A DNA stretch of 64,000 bases from Sphagnum compactum (taxonomy: Eukaryota > Bryophyta > Sphagnopsida > Sphagnales), in NCBI GenBank assembly GCA_965153455.1, contig OZ234500.1:11470001-11534000 (forward strand), in the 5' to 3' direction. Positions 37,914-51,060 of the stretch are shown here, in pieces. The position numbers and the translations under genes are program-made. Below the pieces are notes generated by a model. That model made no database searches, was not told the DNA's origin, and was given only the letters and a program-made list of their open reading frames with translations. Each line of letters begins with the position of its first letter. Position 1 is the stretch's first letter.

Positions 37914-39239
37914 GAATAGTTGTGGTGAGGTTCAAGATCAAAACATGACATATTGCATCACAATTGAAAATTCCAATAATAGTATTTTGTTGGGGGTGAA
38001 ATTATTTTTTGTTCATTCCAAGTTTGAAATTTGTTAGGTTAGGGTATAGTTCTCCATCGCCAATGCAAAGTGGCAAAAGTTTTGGTTTTGGGAGTGAAAT
38101 ATATGTAGATAGTAGTCTAACACATAGTGATCATATAAGGAATAGAAATAGATTGCATGTCTATTGAAACATGTACAACATATGCATGTTGATAGACTTG
38201 GGTATGTTTCAAAGGTGGATGTCAAAGTGCTATGTGGATTTATTTACGACAAAAGAAAATGTGAATTGAAAACAATGAACAAAAACAAGATGGATTTCAT
38301 GCAAGGCTGAAATATATTCCAAAACCTTTTGAATCACATGAATTGTTTACATGTCCTTGAGACGGTTGGGAACTGCATTCAAGTGAGAACAAGTTAAAAC
38401 CATACAATGAGGTAAAGATGGAATATATACAAGTTACCTTATGAAACAAAGGGCAATCACAAGGATTGGTCCATGTGGCGGCATTTAATTGATCCTCCCT
38501 CTACATTGTCCAATCTTTCATGTTTATGGGTGGGATGGGGAAATAACTTGCACACCATTGTTGAATTTGATAAACCTTGGTGGAGGCCAACATACCAAAG
38601 GGTGGATGGACTCACCCTTTCATCCAAAATGCACATATAGGTGCACAAAACACTTCAAAATTTGGACCATCCTAAGATCCATAAGGTGGTGCATTTCAAG
38701 TGTATATTCACAATAGCTAGAATTTGAACAATTTCGCCAAATGTAGATGTGCTCTTTCTTCTTGGTTTTCACTTGGAAAAGTAGACATCAAATGTTTTCA
38801 TTATGGTATGCCCCCTCCTCACATGAATGAATTTTGAGTGTCAATATTACTAGTTGTGGATTTCAAGAGTTGAAGAGTACACACATATATACACATATAT
38901 ACATATAGACATATCTCAAGTATTTAAGAAGGATACAAACATGCATGTGTGGCACATACTTTTGTTTCATTTACTTGCTCCATATCCTTACCTATCAAGG
39001 ACTACTTAGTGATCATGGAAATGCTTGAACTCACCGCCATCATCATGTCCTTATTGACCAATGAATATATGTACAATTAGGGGAGGATATCAAATAAAAC
39101 ACAAAGCAAAAAATTACTCTTGTGAATTTCAATATATATAATGGGCTGTGCCTTCTTTGCAATTTGGTTGAAATAAGAAGCAAAGGCTACATAAAATTTC
39201 ATATATGCTACAATGGTTAGTTAACATGCTAATTTTAAC

Positions 39240-39425
39240 TACCTACCTACTAACAACTTACTACCTCTTACTACAATCATCTACATGCATTTACTGACCT
39301 ACTAGTCACCTATTGTCCTACCTACCTACCTACCTACCTACCTATATGACCTATTTTTTGTAGTTCAACAATGGTTATCAAGGCGAAACCCAACATCAAC
39401 TCAGTTGGAGTTCATCCATTGAGCT
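39240..39425 (-). repeat. Dispersed TAGG-core repeat R3, partial reversed copy
   Basis: The reverse complement carries GGATGAACTCCAACTGAGTT, then GTTGGGTTTCGCCTTGATAAC, AAAATAGGTCATATAGGTAGG and more TAGG units, in the same order as copies at 25567, 46741 and 54876. The right part of the repeat is missing. Confidence 0.7.
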
Positions 39426-39677
39426 TGATGTGAGTGTAGAGATGTGCGTTGAGCATGAGTTTTCTACTAGTGCACAGCCATCTTTCCTAGCTCAATGTTT
39501 GACACAATACTCTTGGCTTGCATGTGATATTGGATGTCATGTGTTGGATGTTGTGCATTAACATATTGAAGCACTTACATCCATCACTATCTACAAGTAT
39601 ATAACACGTTGCTCGGGTCTTTAAGAGGAAGGGAGGACAAATCACAACAAAGGAGGTACCGGCAGAATCCTTCGACC

Positions 39678-42600
39678 TCACATTCCTTGGTCATCATCAT
39701 TGAACCCTGACTGTTGCAAATGAGGACTAGCTGTATTGGAATCAGAACCATCCCCATTTGCAATCTTGGGTGATCCAATTTGGCACTCCATCTCCTGGAT
39801 TGTCTGGCCTATAAAGAACCTGCAATATACATCAGGTAAAAAATACAAAATGTTTTGCACCCACAAGAGTGGGAGCCATGTGAACAAGGAATAAAGGAGA
39901 GCCATGATTGTAATTGCATGGCCGAATAGAAAGCCTGCCCCTGGATAGAATGTCCACACTTTTCCTGCAATCGGTACTCTCATGCTCAGGACAGTATTTG
40001 TCAAAGCTTCCCTGCAGCAACACACCCCATACAAATGTCATTTATTGTGTATGCATAACTGAGCAGGCAGGCTGTTGCAAACTCCTGGCAGATGTTAAAT
40101 CACTTCACAGGGACACAAGTGGAAAATAAAGAAGAGGAGAGAGGGACCTCTCCCTGAAGACTTTCAAGCACTTTGAATTCCAGACAGGTTGTGAATGCAT
40201 GTAAAGAGATTTAAACTGGATAGATTTGGGAAATACAGGTCAAGGGGCAAGAGTCTGCATGCACCTGTACTCCAGTACACGATAGAATGGGGAAACAACA
40301 CCGCTTACACCCACAGATGAGCAACGCAACAATGTAAAGCCATTCTCCACTGCTCTAAATGCATCTGTGTCAAATTCCAGAGGACCCACTGGTCCCCATG
40401 TCCAGCTAGGTTGCACCATAATATCAACTCTGTGAAACGCACAGAAACCATTGTTAATGGATACAAACTTACAAAAGCAATTTACGGCAGCAAACGGATG
40501 ATGCTTGCACATCAAATCACACCAATATTTCACATTGAGACCTACACAAGGAATAACTACAAAAGATACCCCTCATTCAGAGTGGAAGCCTCAAACATCA
40601 AACCCACAACAGAGAATTACAGCAAGAAAAAGCCAAATTGAGATGAAGCATCGTACCCCAGCTTTCCTGCCTGGCGAATCAAGTCTGGGAACTCTAAATC
40701 AAAGCAAATGGCAGCTCCAATACGTCCCAATGCTGTGTCAACCACTTGAATTTCTCCTGATCCAGCCACCAAGTTTGTCTCCACAAATGGGACTGGATGT
40801 GACTTTATGTACTTAAAGCCGACTGACCCATCTGGCAAAATGAGAGCAAATACATTGTTGGCTGCACCCAGTGCGGCCCAGGGACTGAAGAACTTAATGT
40901 AGGACAGTCCTAAGTATGGGCCAGCATGCATTAGGTCATTCTCTGGTGAGACATCAAGATTGCTTGCAGCTTGCTTTGACTTCCTGCCTTCCCTTGCAAT
41001 TTGAGCTGCTTTCAATAAGAGGGCAGATTCAGCCTCATCTCCCTGGACGACAGTGGCAGCTTCCGACCATATTATGAGAGCATCTCCAGCATCTACACGT
41101 GACTGTGTTTCATTCCAAAGACTACCAACCTCTGCCTCACCTGCTGCCTGTCTGGACGGATAGTTGCACACAGGAAAATGCATCAGAAAGATTAACAAAA
41201 ACTTTTGCAGACTGACTCTGCAGCTTCAATCTGGCAATATTTAAAGTACTAACTACCTGCTAACCAATCTGGATCCGTGAGTTCAAGCCAGTGTTGGTCT
41301 TGGTACATAGGCTTGTGCCTGGTATCAACACTGGTAGCAAGGACCCTACCAGTCTGGTATGAGCTCTGAGGCAATACCAGCTTTATACCCCTACACAACC
41401 TGGTAGGAACCTGAGGTAATACCAGCTTTGTACCAGATTTATACCAGTTTCACAACCAGGTATATACATACATACCTGTACCATACCAGCCAGAAATCAA
41501 TTTTGGACCCAATACCAGGATCAGGCTGATAGGTATGTTCGAAAGTTGATATCTACCAGACAAACACTGGTTCAAACTGATGACTTATGTCAGTCAGCGG
41601 GTGACACTTAGGGTTTTGCATATTGCCAAAATACCTTACTCTCTGCTGTGGTGTTGTCAAGATACAGATAGAAAAAATCAAGGACTAATTTGCACCACCC
41701 TGACAAGCAACTGCAACTTCACTGATCATGGAGAGTTGCAGCAGGCACCCTTCTCCCAAAACAAGAGAACAAGAGGACAAGAGAACTTCACCTGAGGATG
41801 CAAGAAGCTGCAACAGTAGGGTTCAAGGTCTCAGCAATTCCCCTCTCGAAGAAGGCACCTGAGAGTAACACCTCTCTACATCCGGTGTAAACCAATGACA
41901 GGAAGAAAACCCCAATGAAAATCTTGGTGTGTAGAGCATGATCTCGATGTGCAGTTGCAGCTTTCTGCCTCATATTCTTCTTCAGGTACCTGTTCAAAGC
42001 CCTTGAAGGGCCATTGATGCGTTCGTATCCATCTGCACAATCAGAAAACAAGTTGTGGACAATCAGGAAAAAAAAAAAACAGTCAGAAAGCAATCAGAAA
42101 AATGCACAATCACCAGAGAATTTCAGAAAAAATTGGCTGGTGTTTACAAGGGCTTGCTTATCTATCACTTGAGTGCAAAAGGGACTTGGACACCATCTTC
42201 TTGAATACCTAGAGTGCGATCTTGTGAAGAAGAAGCAAGTGTTGTGGATGTTCAAGAGAAGAAAAAACATGGTGTCTACCTGGAGTATGGTCTTGTGAAG
42301 AAGAAGAAGCTAAGGTTTGCAGATGATAAAGAGCAGAAAGAAGATGGTGTATACGTGGAATGTGATCTTATGAAGAAGAAGCTAGGGTTTGTGGATGTTC
42401 AAGAGCAGAAAGAAGATGGTGTGTACCTGGAGTGCGATCTTGTGAAGAGCAAGCACATCCTTCTACGAAATGTCTTGTCTCACTACCTCCACCCATCTCC
42501 GAATCTGCGAGAACAATACTTTCGTGTGCAATTGACGCTGCCCACGCCAACAAAAACACGATTCCATCAACTCCCCACACACTAGCCGTCAACACCAAGG

Positions 42601-43123
42601 GTTTGACGGACGCTTGCGAGTAGGCTGGATTCCCCACCGATCCGATGGGCGCTTTTGATGCCGCTAGGTGCCAGAGAGCCGTCCATATGGAAGCGAAAAC
42701 AAGCGGCTGCGACAGAGTCGCACCTCCATATCTGCGCCTGTAAACCAAGCTTGCGACAAAGGGAATACACAGAAGCAACCAGGCGATGGTACTGACGAAC
42801 AAGACTGTAAGCACTCCGGAAAGTGTAAAGGAGGGATCGTTGAACATCCCTCCAAACGCCACAGTAAACCCTAAGGATTGCACCAGGAGCGTGAGAAGGA
42901 AGAGCAAAAGCAGCCTTCCCCATGACGATGATGATGTTCTTGTTCTTTTCCCAGAGCTTTGATCACCACCAACAACAACAATGTGGTGTAGAAACTGGAG
43001 CAGAAGAAATGGCTGTAGCCATGAAGTCACCATCACCGATTGCAATCCCGATAACGCTGTACACAATGCAGATCCCACTAAGAATCCTGCAACTTTCCAT
43101 TTGCTCCCTCGCAAACAACCCAT
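39678..43123 (-). CDS. Apolipoprotein N-acyltransferase (Lnt)-like membrane nitrilase-fold protein
   Basis: Exons are 42427-43123, 41792-42032, 40657-41151, 40265-40429 and 39678-40011, with one open frame of 1932 nt (643 aa). About seven hydrophobic segments lie in residues 11-288 and one near 563-586, as in bacterial Lnt (eight helices). The N-terminal part shows the Lnt-like block WHLAASKAPIGSVGNPAYSQ and GVDGIVFLLAW. The C-N hydrolase domain (about 325-535) has the Glu-Lys-Cys triad: Glu343 in IIWSEAATV, Lys429 in YIKSHPVPFVE and Cys462 in AAICFDLEFPD. Glu437 is eight residues after the lysine, as E343 follows K335 in E. coli Lnt. Bacterial Lnt puts a third acyl chain on lipoproteins; the plant substrate and membrane are unknown. 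The start is the first in-frame ATG. Exon 1's end is part of a tandem repeat. Confidence 0.88.
41270..41560. repeat. TACCAG-type simple repeat in an intron of the Lnt-like gene
   Basis: Degenerate units around ACCAGTTTGTACCAG, CTGGTA and ACCAGCTTTATACC fill about 290 bp of the intron between exons 2 and 3. Related text occurs at about 54690-54780 and 55355-55480. Confidence 0.7.
42206..42470. repeat. 72-bp tandem repeat spanning the exon 1 donor of the Lnt-like gene
   Basis: Four units with spacing 71, 75 and 72 bp (TACC/TACG anchors at 42206, 42277, 42352, 42424) share TACCTGGAGTGCGATCTTGT and AAGAAGAAG. The unit at the high-coordinate end contains the real exon 1 donor; the others copy it into the intron. 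The plus strand reads these units as a repeated acidic/basic peptide, which I treat as a by-product. Confidence 0.88.
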
Positions 43124-43443
43124 CTCTCTGTGTGTGTGTCTCTCTCTCTCCTTCCTTCTTCAAACTAAACTGACGATCTCCAATTTGCAGAGCTTCACAG
43201 GCATCTCAGTGAAAAAAAATTTGGGTGGCGAATATGTTCGCCATTTTGCAAAATATATTTTGAAAATAGAATATTCTGTCGCAAACTCCCTGTTTTTTAA
43301 TGAAAAAATCGCGCCAAAAAAGGTGGAAATTTTTCTTAAAGTTCACCAAAAATCGCCACAAATCAAATGCCAACAACATGAAAGAAAGGGTGCTGCGTAA
43401 GAGAAGAGAGAAGAGAGAGAGAGAGTACCGCAGTGCTGTCGTT

Positions 43444-43516
43444 GCTCTGCGCGCCCGGAGCGAGATTCGAACGTTCGTGGGGTTACGAACCACTAGGGTT
43501 ACGCTGCCACTAGGCT
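43444..43516 (-). repeat. tRNA-like (SINE head-like) sequence upstream of the Lnt-like gene
   Basis: On the minus strand TAGCCTAGTGGCAGCG fits an RNA polymerase III A box, and GTTCGAATC fits a B box about 40 nt later, as in tRNA genes. The acceptor and T stems do not pair properly, so it is not a working tRNA. A tRNA-derived SINE head or an old tRNA pseudogene is likely. It lies about 320-390 bp upstream of the start codon of the Lnt-like gene. Confidence 0.45.
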
Positions 43517-43519
43517 ATT

Positions 43520-46500
43520 GATTATTGGAAATCTCTCAAACCTCAGCTATTTATTTATAACTAATGACCTCTTTGCTTAGTTACCTAGTCCATAACCATA
43601 TTGTTTCTTGAATGAAAGCATCAGAAATTGTTCTCTTCATGAATGAAAACATAACATTCATCGTACATTTACATTCATTGTAATATGCCAAGCCCATTTC
43701 TTTTCTTTTTTCTTCAATCGCCATACGGGTTTTTGGATGAAAATATCATAATTGTTCTTTTTCATGGATGAAAATAATTTTCATTGTACATCCATTTTCA
43801 AATATTTCATTAACGACAAATTTGACTACAAATAGGTGTTTGAAATCAAAAAATAAAATAAAATGCATTATTAAAAAGTGACTCACATGTATTTCATAAT
43901 TGCTTAGTAAGGGAGGTTGTCTCAATTCTATTCTCACAAGAGTCAATTAGGCTTGGTAACCAACAACCTACCATGGGTTAACTAGTCCATTAAGGTTAAT
44001 TTGGGGTGATAAATTATGTTGTTTTTTTAACCACATTATGGAACATAATTTTTTTCTAATCATGGTAATACAATCGAAATAATGACCAAAATTCATGTGT
44101 GTGTTGAACATGAATTTTGTATGAAATTGTTGAATACATCACATCTTTATACCATAATGTTATGGAATGTCATTGCCCTTATTGGGTAAGGTGTTTGTGA
44201 GATTGTCAATCCACATGTTGGGTGTGTTGCCTTGCTCACCTTAACATGTTTGCTAGCACCTTAATCAACATAATGGGCAAGGGTTGGACCATTCCATACT
44301 ACGTAATGCTTTTTTGGAAGGCACCTTACATGACAAAACAAACTATAGATATCATTTAATTTATGAGAATTAGGCTCCATTCCAACCTAATGTTAAGGAT
44401 CAATTTATCGTCTTGGGATTTTTAAATGTAAGATTTATTGTCATAAATGCATTTTGATGTAAGAATATCCTACCCATACTAAAAACTTAAGGGTGATGCA
44501 ACTGATTTTACATTGAGTTTCATCAACATTACAAACAAATTTATCATAGATGGTCAAATTAACCCCACACATGGAATCACAAAGGCCTTGGTATCTCACG
44601 TGTGTAGTTCAATGGCATAGGTAGTTAGCAATTTTTTTTGAGATGAGTTTTCATTTTGTGTTTTTTTCAAAACAATGAAACAAAGCATGAAAAAATGACG
44701 TTTTGGGGGGGGGTTTCTCTTCAACCTTGTTCATCATTTAAAAAAAACTTTTTGCCAAAAATATAGAAGGATGCTTGAATATAATTTAGATAAAAGGTCA
44801 TTAATTGATGGTAGACCCTTTTGGGGTTGATCACCAATGATTATACAACATGAAGCTCATAAAAGCCACTCGTAGTTAAACCAATTATAAAGCATTTTAA
44901 TGTTACAAATAAGGTGAAAATACAAATAAAACCATGTCTTGCTTCCTTGTTATAAAAGCAAAATTCAAAAACCATTGTATAACTAAACTATTGATTAAGC
45001 AAACTATTGATTAACTAAAAGTTGTAAGGAAATAACTACAAAGGTGTCAAAGTTCATTGAGACAAATAATCCTATCTTGTTGTAAAACATTATAATGTTT
45101 AAACCTAAGAACACAGTTCACTATTAATTTTTGCATATTGTAACTATGTTACACAAAAAAAATTTAAACATTAAGGAGTATTTATTAACTAGGTGTTAAT
45201 TATGAATAACTCAACAACAACAAAATTATAGTTGCATAAACCTTCAAATCCATTTATATATAATATTGAGGATGCCATAAAACCTTGGTAGCTTCCACAT
45301 TAATTATCTTATTTGTAAAATTGTTAATTTTTTTTAATTGCAAAGGAAAATAAAAAATCTTTTGGAGTATGCAAAAAATGTCTACTTTCAACATGGAATT
45401 TTCAAATTTAATTAATTATTTGACATGGGTGTGTTGAAGTTGCCCCTATGCTATGATATATACCATAATGTTACAATGATCAAGTCAATAAAAAACACAA
45501 TATACATGAATGCATGTTATTTATTATAAGCAAAATTTGAAAACAATCACACAAAATATCAATGTTAATAATATAAAAGTTAGAGGAAAGTAGTTGACAA
45601 CATGTAATAGTAACATTTTCATAAAAATTAAAATGAATTTAGCCTTTGTACCTTGTAGACACACAACGATGGATCACACATGAATAGAGCTAAAATATTG
45701 ATGGCACAACTCCAAGAAGGTAATTCCTTTGTACTATAAAATAAACATAGTTATCCTACCATAATCATTGCCTCTCAAGATTCCATTGAACTAATGCATC
45801 TTATAATTGAATTGCAAGTTTGACAAATTTCCACCAAATGAATATTTAATGTTGAAGATTTTTTTTGTCTAATAAAATGTTCCCAAATATGCTTTATTTT
45901 ACTTCACAATTTTTTCCTTTCAAATTTTGTTTTTGGAAAAAATCAACATGTTTAAAATAATATAAGTTTTGTTGAACCTACTATTCAACTAAGGTAAAAA
46001 TGGACATAAAACTTAATTTTTAGCACTTATGAAATGCATTAGAACTCCAATGACACAACAATAGATAACTAATAAAAGTTTCCCTCCTTTTCATAAGTAG
46101 GGGTCATTTGTTTTGCTTTTCAAGTAATGGTAAATAATGGTTGTGAAAATTTGAAATGACTTAATGTGACGCATGGGGGTTATAACATATGAAATTGCAC
46201 ATGCATACATGGTGCCACGACATGGAATATATGAAAAAGCACATGCATGCATGCATGCTTACATGCATTTCACATCACAAATGGCATGAATGACATGATA
46301 TGACATAAAGTTCATTGCATGCATGGCATGTAAGATGTTGGGCTTATTTGTAACTTGCCTATGTGGTAGTTAGCCAAATGGGGAATACAAAACTTTGATG
46401 GATTATATGAACAAGCTATGTGAGTGGGATTTTTGTTGATATCATGTTGACACGGCAATACTATGGTACTAGCACAATTTGTGATGATTGGTTTGTTTAA

Positions 46501-46740
46501 TGTTTTTCCAAAATCTGCACAAGCATAATGAACTTTTCTGCCATATAGTTTTAAAATTCTTGAGATCGTAACAAGAGATGTAGATGAGTTAGGACCATTG
46601 ATATTTAACAATATGGTCTTACACCCACATTTGAATATCTCTTTGGATATGGCTATCAAACACTTGCGACAATGATTCCCAAGACCAAAAGAATGAAACT
46701 CATTAAACATTGATGAAACCATCCATTAGATGTACATTAT
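43520..46740. other. AT-rich intergenic DNA; no gene recognised
   Basis: I see no family resemblance here. The longest open frame is a 136-codon cysteine-containing frame on the minus strand (46312-46722), which I do not accept as a gene without other evidence. Confidence 0.5.
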
Positions 46741-47075
46741 GACTTGGTTGTGGATGAACCTCAATTGAATTAGTATTTAGTTTGAGCTTTGCAACCCAAT
46801 ATGTAAGAAGTCGGTTCTTATATATAAAGGTACATGGGTAGGAAAATAGGTGAATATTGGGTCATTAAATGGTTTATAAATAGGTAGAGGTTGTTTTAAT
46901 TACCTTAATAACAACTTATTTGTGGGATAGTATTTGCAAGTAATAACATAATAAAGGCAATTAATCTAACCACCATGGTTAGATAGGGAATTGAAACCCA
47001 ATATAAAATTGATGTTTTTTAATCACTTACCATCCATCCTCCATGGTGCATCACTACGTGTTGGTTCATTATGGC
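46741..47075 (+). repeat. Dispersed TAGG-core repeat R3, copy 2
   Basis: This copy carries GTTGTGGATGAACCTCAATT, a TTTAGTTTGAGC block, TAGGTAGAGGTTGTTTTAAT, TAACAACTTATTTGTGGG, CCACCATGGTTAGATAGGGA and CCATCCTCCATGGTGCAT, in the order found at 25567 and 54876. It is the most diverged of the three long copies. Confidence 0.78.
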
Positions 47076-50000
47076 CCACAATAGTGGATCAACATCCATG
47101 AGTGCACCGATTTGGATGGACAATTTGATTGGATTGAAAAAAAATCATTGGGTTTTTAGCCCTGAATTAACCACCATGATTAACATTGTGACAATTTTTG
47201 GTGTTGATCCTTTTAATCACTGTTTGTTTTTGGCCTTCAACTTTGACCTCACTTACATTTTATCCCCATCTTGGCCTACACTAATTTAGAACCCACCACT
47301 AGGATGCACATTTGACATGCCCACTTGCTTACTTAATATATCCCCTAAAGTACTTACCTACCTACCTACCTACTTAGCTACCTAACTTCGATTATTTACT
47401 ATTTGCCCCAACCTACTTACATACCTACTACCCACTAACATGATATACATGGGCCCACCTACATGTTTCCTAAAGATTAATTATGAATTAAACCCATTGC
47501 AACCAAAAGAGACTTAATGCCAATAGTAACAAGTGCAACTATTGCAAAACCTTTGTCATCTTTGACTTAAGCTACCCTTTCAATTTTCAATGTTAATAAA
47601 AGATTAATTTCAAATGCATGTATTACAATAGGTGCTCAAAGGCACATGGCAATACATAAGAGAAAAATTGGAAAAAAAAAACTACCATTTGCAATTATAT
47701 TTTAGTTACAATGGACATTTGTTACTAAAAATCACCTAATTCCATTAGACAAGTTGCATAAGACACTAATTGCAAATGTGGATGAAGTTAATAATCAACC
47801 AATATTTCACCATCCGTATATTATTGTATGCCATCCATATATTATCATAAAAATCAACAATTACATTGGCAAACAAAAATGAGAAAAAAAATTATGTTTT
47901 AAAAATAAATAATAGATCTTCATCGTTTATTTTAGATGGTTTTAAATTGTGACACATGACATTATACAAATATGCCTTTTGGGGGAATTTTGGCCAAAAT
48001 AAATTAAAACTAGTATTTAGGTAGATAGGTCGGCTAGGTAAGTAGGTAGATAAGTAGGTAGGACTAGGTAAATAGGTAGGTAGGTTGGGAGGTAGGTAAA
48101 TTAAAGGGTTGGTAGGAAGATGTTTTAATTTTTTTAAGTTTAATATTTAAGGTTAAGCTTTTTTGATTGGTTCATTATAAATGACATGTATATTTTTATA
48201 TGAAAGTGTAGAACAAAACCTTTTTATTATATAATTTTCAAGATGGAAATGGAAGACAAAACATATGGGATAAAATTTGAAGTTGCAATTTAGTCACAAA
48301 CTAGATTAATCTTCAAAAAATTCCTTTAAAGACTCAACCTCCACACTTGTAGTTAGCTTTTTTTAAAAAGGGAATAAAACACAAGTGGGTAAGTTTTAAA
48401 ATGTTAGTAGTTATTGTGTTTTAAGTAGTTACATCACAATTATAATAAATAAACCAGGGTAAATTAACTTGGAACCAATTCCAACGCAAACATGATTTTA
48501 ATTATTTGGATTTTTGGATGGGATATAAATTTTTGAGTGGGGTACCTCATTCTAGTTTTTGGATATGAGATCACACCACTCTCTTGTGTTGTGTTGTACA
48601 CTTGTTTTCCAGGTTTTTTATGCAAGTTTATGTGTTGACAAGGGTTTTGGTTATGCTTGGATTCTTGTGTGGGCATGTGAATTATATTTTGGATCCAATT
48701 TTTTTTTTGGATGCGATGCGTCAATTAGGGTGTTTTGTGTCATTTGTTTTATGTGTGTCTGAACAATGATAGTTGTAGGTGCCAACATGGTTGCACATAA
48801 CAAATAAAATAAACCATAATAAATGTAATCACTTGTGAACAACATTTTTATAAATTTTCAAATTGACTTAAGATTCAATACTTTTCATGTAACCTATGCA
48901 TTGGGATGTAATATACAATCAAGAATGACATATAAAATATGAACCACTTTCATTCACATTAGAAGGTGAAAAAAGATCAATTTAACACTTGTAACCCTTT
49001 TAAGGTCCTAAGTAAATCAAATATGAATACTTGAGATTGATCCAATTTTTTTTAATTGTTTTCATATTAATGAAAATTGAATAATTATTACACTTTACAT
49101 GGCTTGGGATCATCATTGGAATTAATATAAAAATAAATTATAAAACTCAAAATTTACATTTTTTTCTTCCAAATTATAAAATTGTAAAATATTGCATGTT
49201 CAAAAAATGACAAAAAAAACACCGTCCTCCTTTTGTTGGAGAAGAATGTGAGATGAAGCTAAAGGATAAACCTTATGTAAGGAAAGGTTTTTAATATGAA
49301 TGTTTAAAATATGAAAATATTGCATTCATGAACATGACACTAAACCATGATAATGTTGAGATATATTGCATTCATGAAATATTTGCCATCATTATTTGGG
49401 TGTTGCACAAAAAAAATTAGGGGGAAAAAACATCACTTTCCTCTCACATGGAAAGAAGGTAAGGTGAAGCTAAAGAGATTTTGATATTTATGATTAATGT
49501 ATCATTTGTTTAAGTAATGTAATTTTTTTGGCCTAAGTTCCATCTTTTTATCAATATTTACTAACACTTGGTAATCTTTGTTTCCAATTGTATCAAGTAA
49601 GCACTAATAATGCCTCCTCCCCACCTATTTATGTGGGTTCATTTTGTTCTTTTGTAAGAGGTGCAAGTGGGGTTAAGGGGCTTGTAGTTCATCCAAGTAG
49701 TTTCAAAATGAGGAAACAAGATATTTGTGGATGTTGGTTCATTCCAACTTAGTCACACCTTGTCAAGGGCACGAAAAATTACAAGAACAGGAACTTAGCT
49801 GAAAACATAACAATGAAAACAAATCACAAGAAATGCAAGTCTAAGTTTAATTCAAGACTGGAAACATAAGGACGCAAGGTGGGTCAAAACCTGTAACTAG
49901 AAGCCAAAGGGATTAATTTGGAAAAGACTACAAGTCTTTTTTCCCAAAAAAACCTTTTACATACAAATGCATTTTTTTGTAATTTTTTGTAAAAAATATT

Positions 50001-50760
50001 TAAATGTTCCCCAATGCATCACATTTTTTTGTTAGTCATTATTGAATAAATATGAAATTAAAAAATTGTGCAAATTCCTTATAGAGTGAATGTTTCATCT
50101 TGAAAAATGATCTAAATTCTAAATCATCACCAAAAAATTAAAATTTCACATTCTTTAGTTTTATTATACTTTAAATTATTTTTTTTTTTCATACATCATG
50201 TATATTATAACCCATTTATACGTGGTAAATAACTTTTGAAGCTCTGAAATTCTAAAGGAATTTTGAAACATTCTTTGAAGTTTTAAAGTTTAAAATTTCA
50301 CTTTTTTAAAAGTATGAGTGTTTTTTGAATGTGGTTAATATGTTTTTATCACCTATATTGGTTTCAATGAATTTTTTTTATTATACGAGTCCTTTTGATA
50401 ATCTTTTGCAAAATTGACTCCATCTAACGCAATAGGTGTACATTTTCAAATGTCCGAAATTAAAACCAAAACTTAAAATTGGATCAAATGAAATTTTACT
50501 CTAAATTGCTTGACATTCATATGAGGGAAAAAAATTTAATTTTCCATGATTACTACAATTTTAAATGGTAATACAAAAATAAATGTTTGATTTTGACTAA
50601 TTATGTCTAACATTTGAAACCATTTTGGGCTCCTAATTATGTATTTTGATCTAAGAAATAACACAATATATGCTAAAATATGATTAAAAGAAAACTTTAT
50701 TTTGATAATGTATGAAAACAAAAGTTATGACATGAAGACGTACCAAAAACATGTGTTGAA
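47076..50760. other. AT-rich intergenic DNA with scattered TAGG repeats
   Basis: Short TAGG/CCTA arrays occur at about 47355-47375 and 48018-48105. No coding sequence is recognised; the open frames are short and AT-driven. Confidence 0.5.
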
Positions 50761-50795
50761 TAAATTGAAGGTAACGAGATGTCCTATCGCTATTT

Positions 50796-51060
50796 ATACC
50801 CCATTGGGAACGTAATTCAAAGAAGTTTCCATAAAAGCTTCCACGTGTACACCAATTAAAGAAGTTTTTAAACTAATAATGAATTAAAAGTCAACTTAAT
50901 TAAGGGTTAACTCAATTATACCCCATTAGGGACCTAATTCAAGGAAGCTTCCATAGAGACTTCCATGATATTTCCATATGTGCATCGATTAAGGAAGCTT
51001 TTCAAGAAGCTTCATAATTAATAATGAACTAAAAGTCAACTAAAATTTAATTAAAGGTTA
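50796..51060. repeat. Tandem duplication of about 120-140 bp
   Basis: Two copies share TACCCCATT(G/A)GGAAC/GACCTAATTCAA, AAGCTTCCA, then ATTAA(A/G)GAAG, TAATAATGAA and TAAAAGTCAACT. The first begins near 50796 and the second near 50918. The second copy has an extra insertion with TTCCATATGTGCATCGATTA. Confidence 0.8.

Noticed and set aside
42214-42585. 123-codon plus-strand frame with a repeated DGVYLECDLVKKK-type peptide
   Set aside because: It is antisense to the Lnt-like gene and exists because the 72-bp repeat unit is a multiple of three in places; the minus-strand gene explains the locus.
46312-46722. 136-codon minus-strand frame with several cysteines
   Set aside because: No family resemblance, no splice partners and AT-rich surroundings; possible but unsupported.
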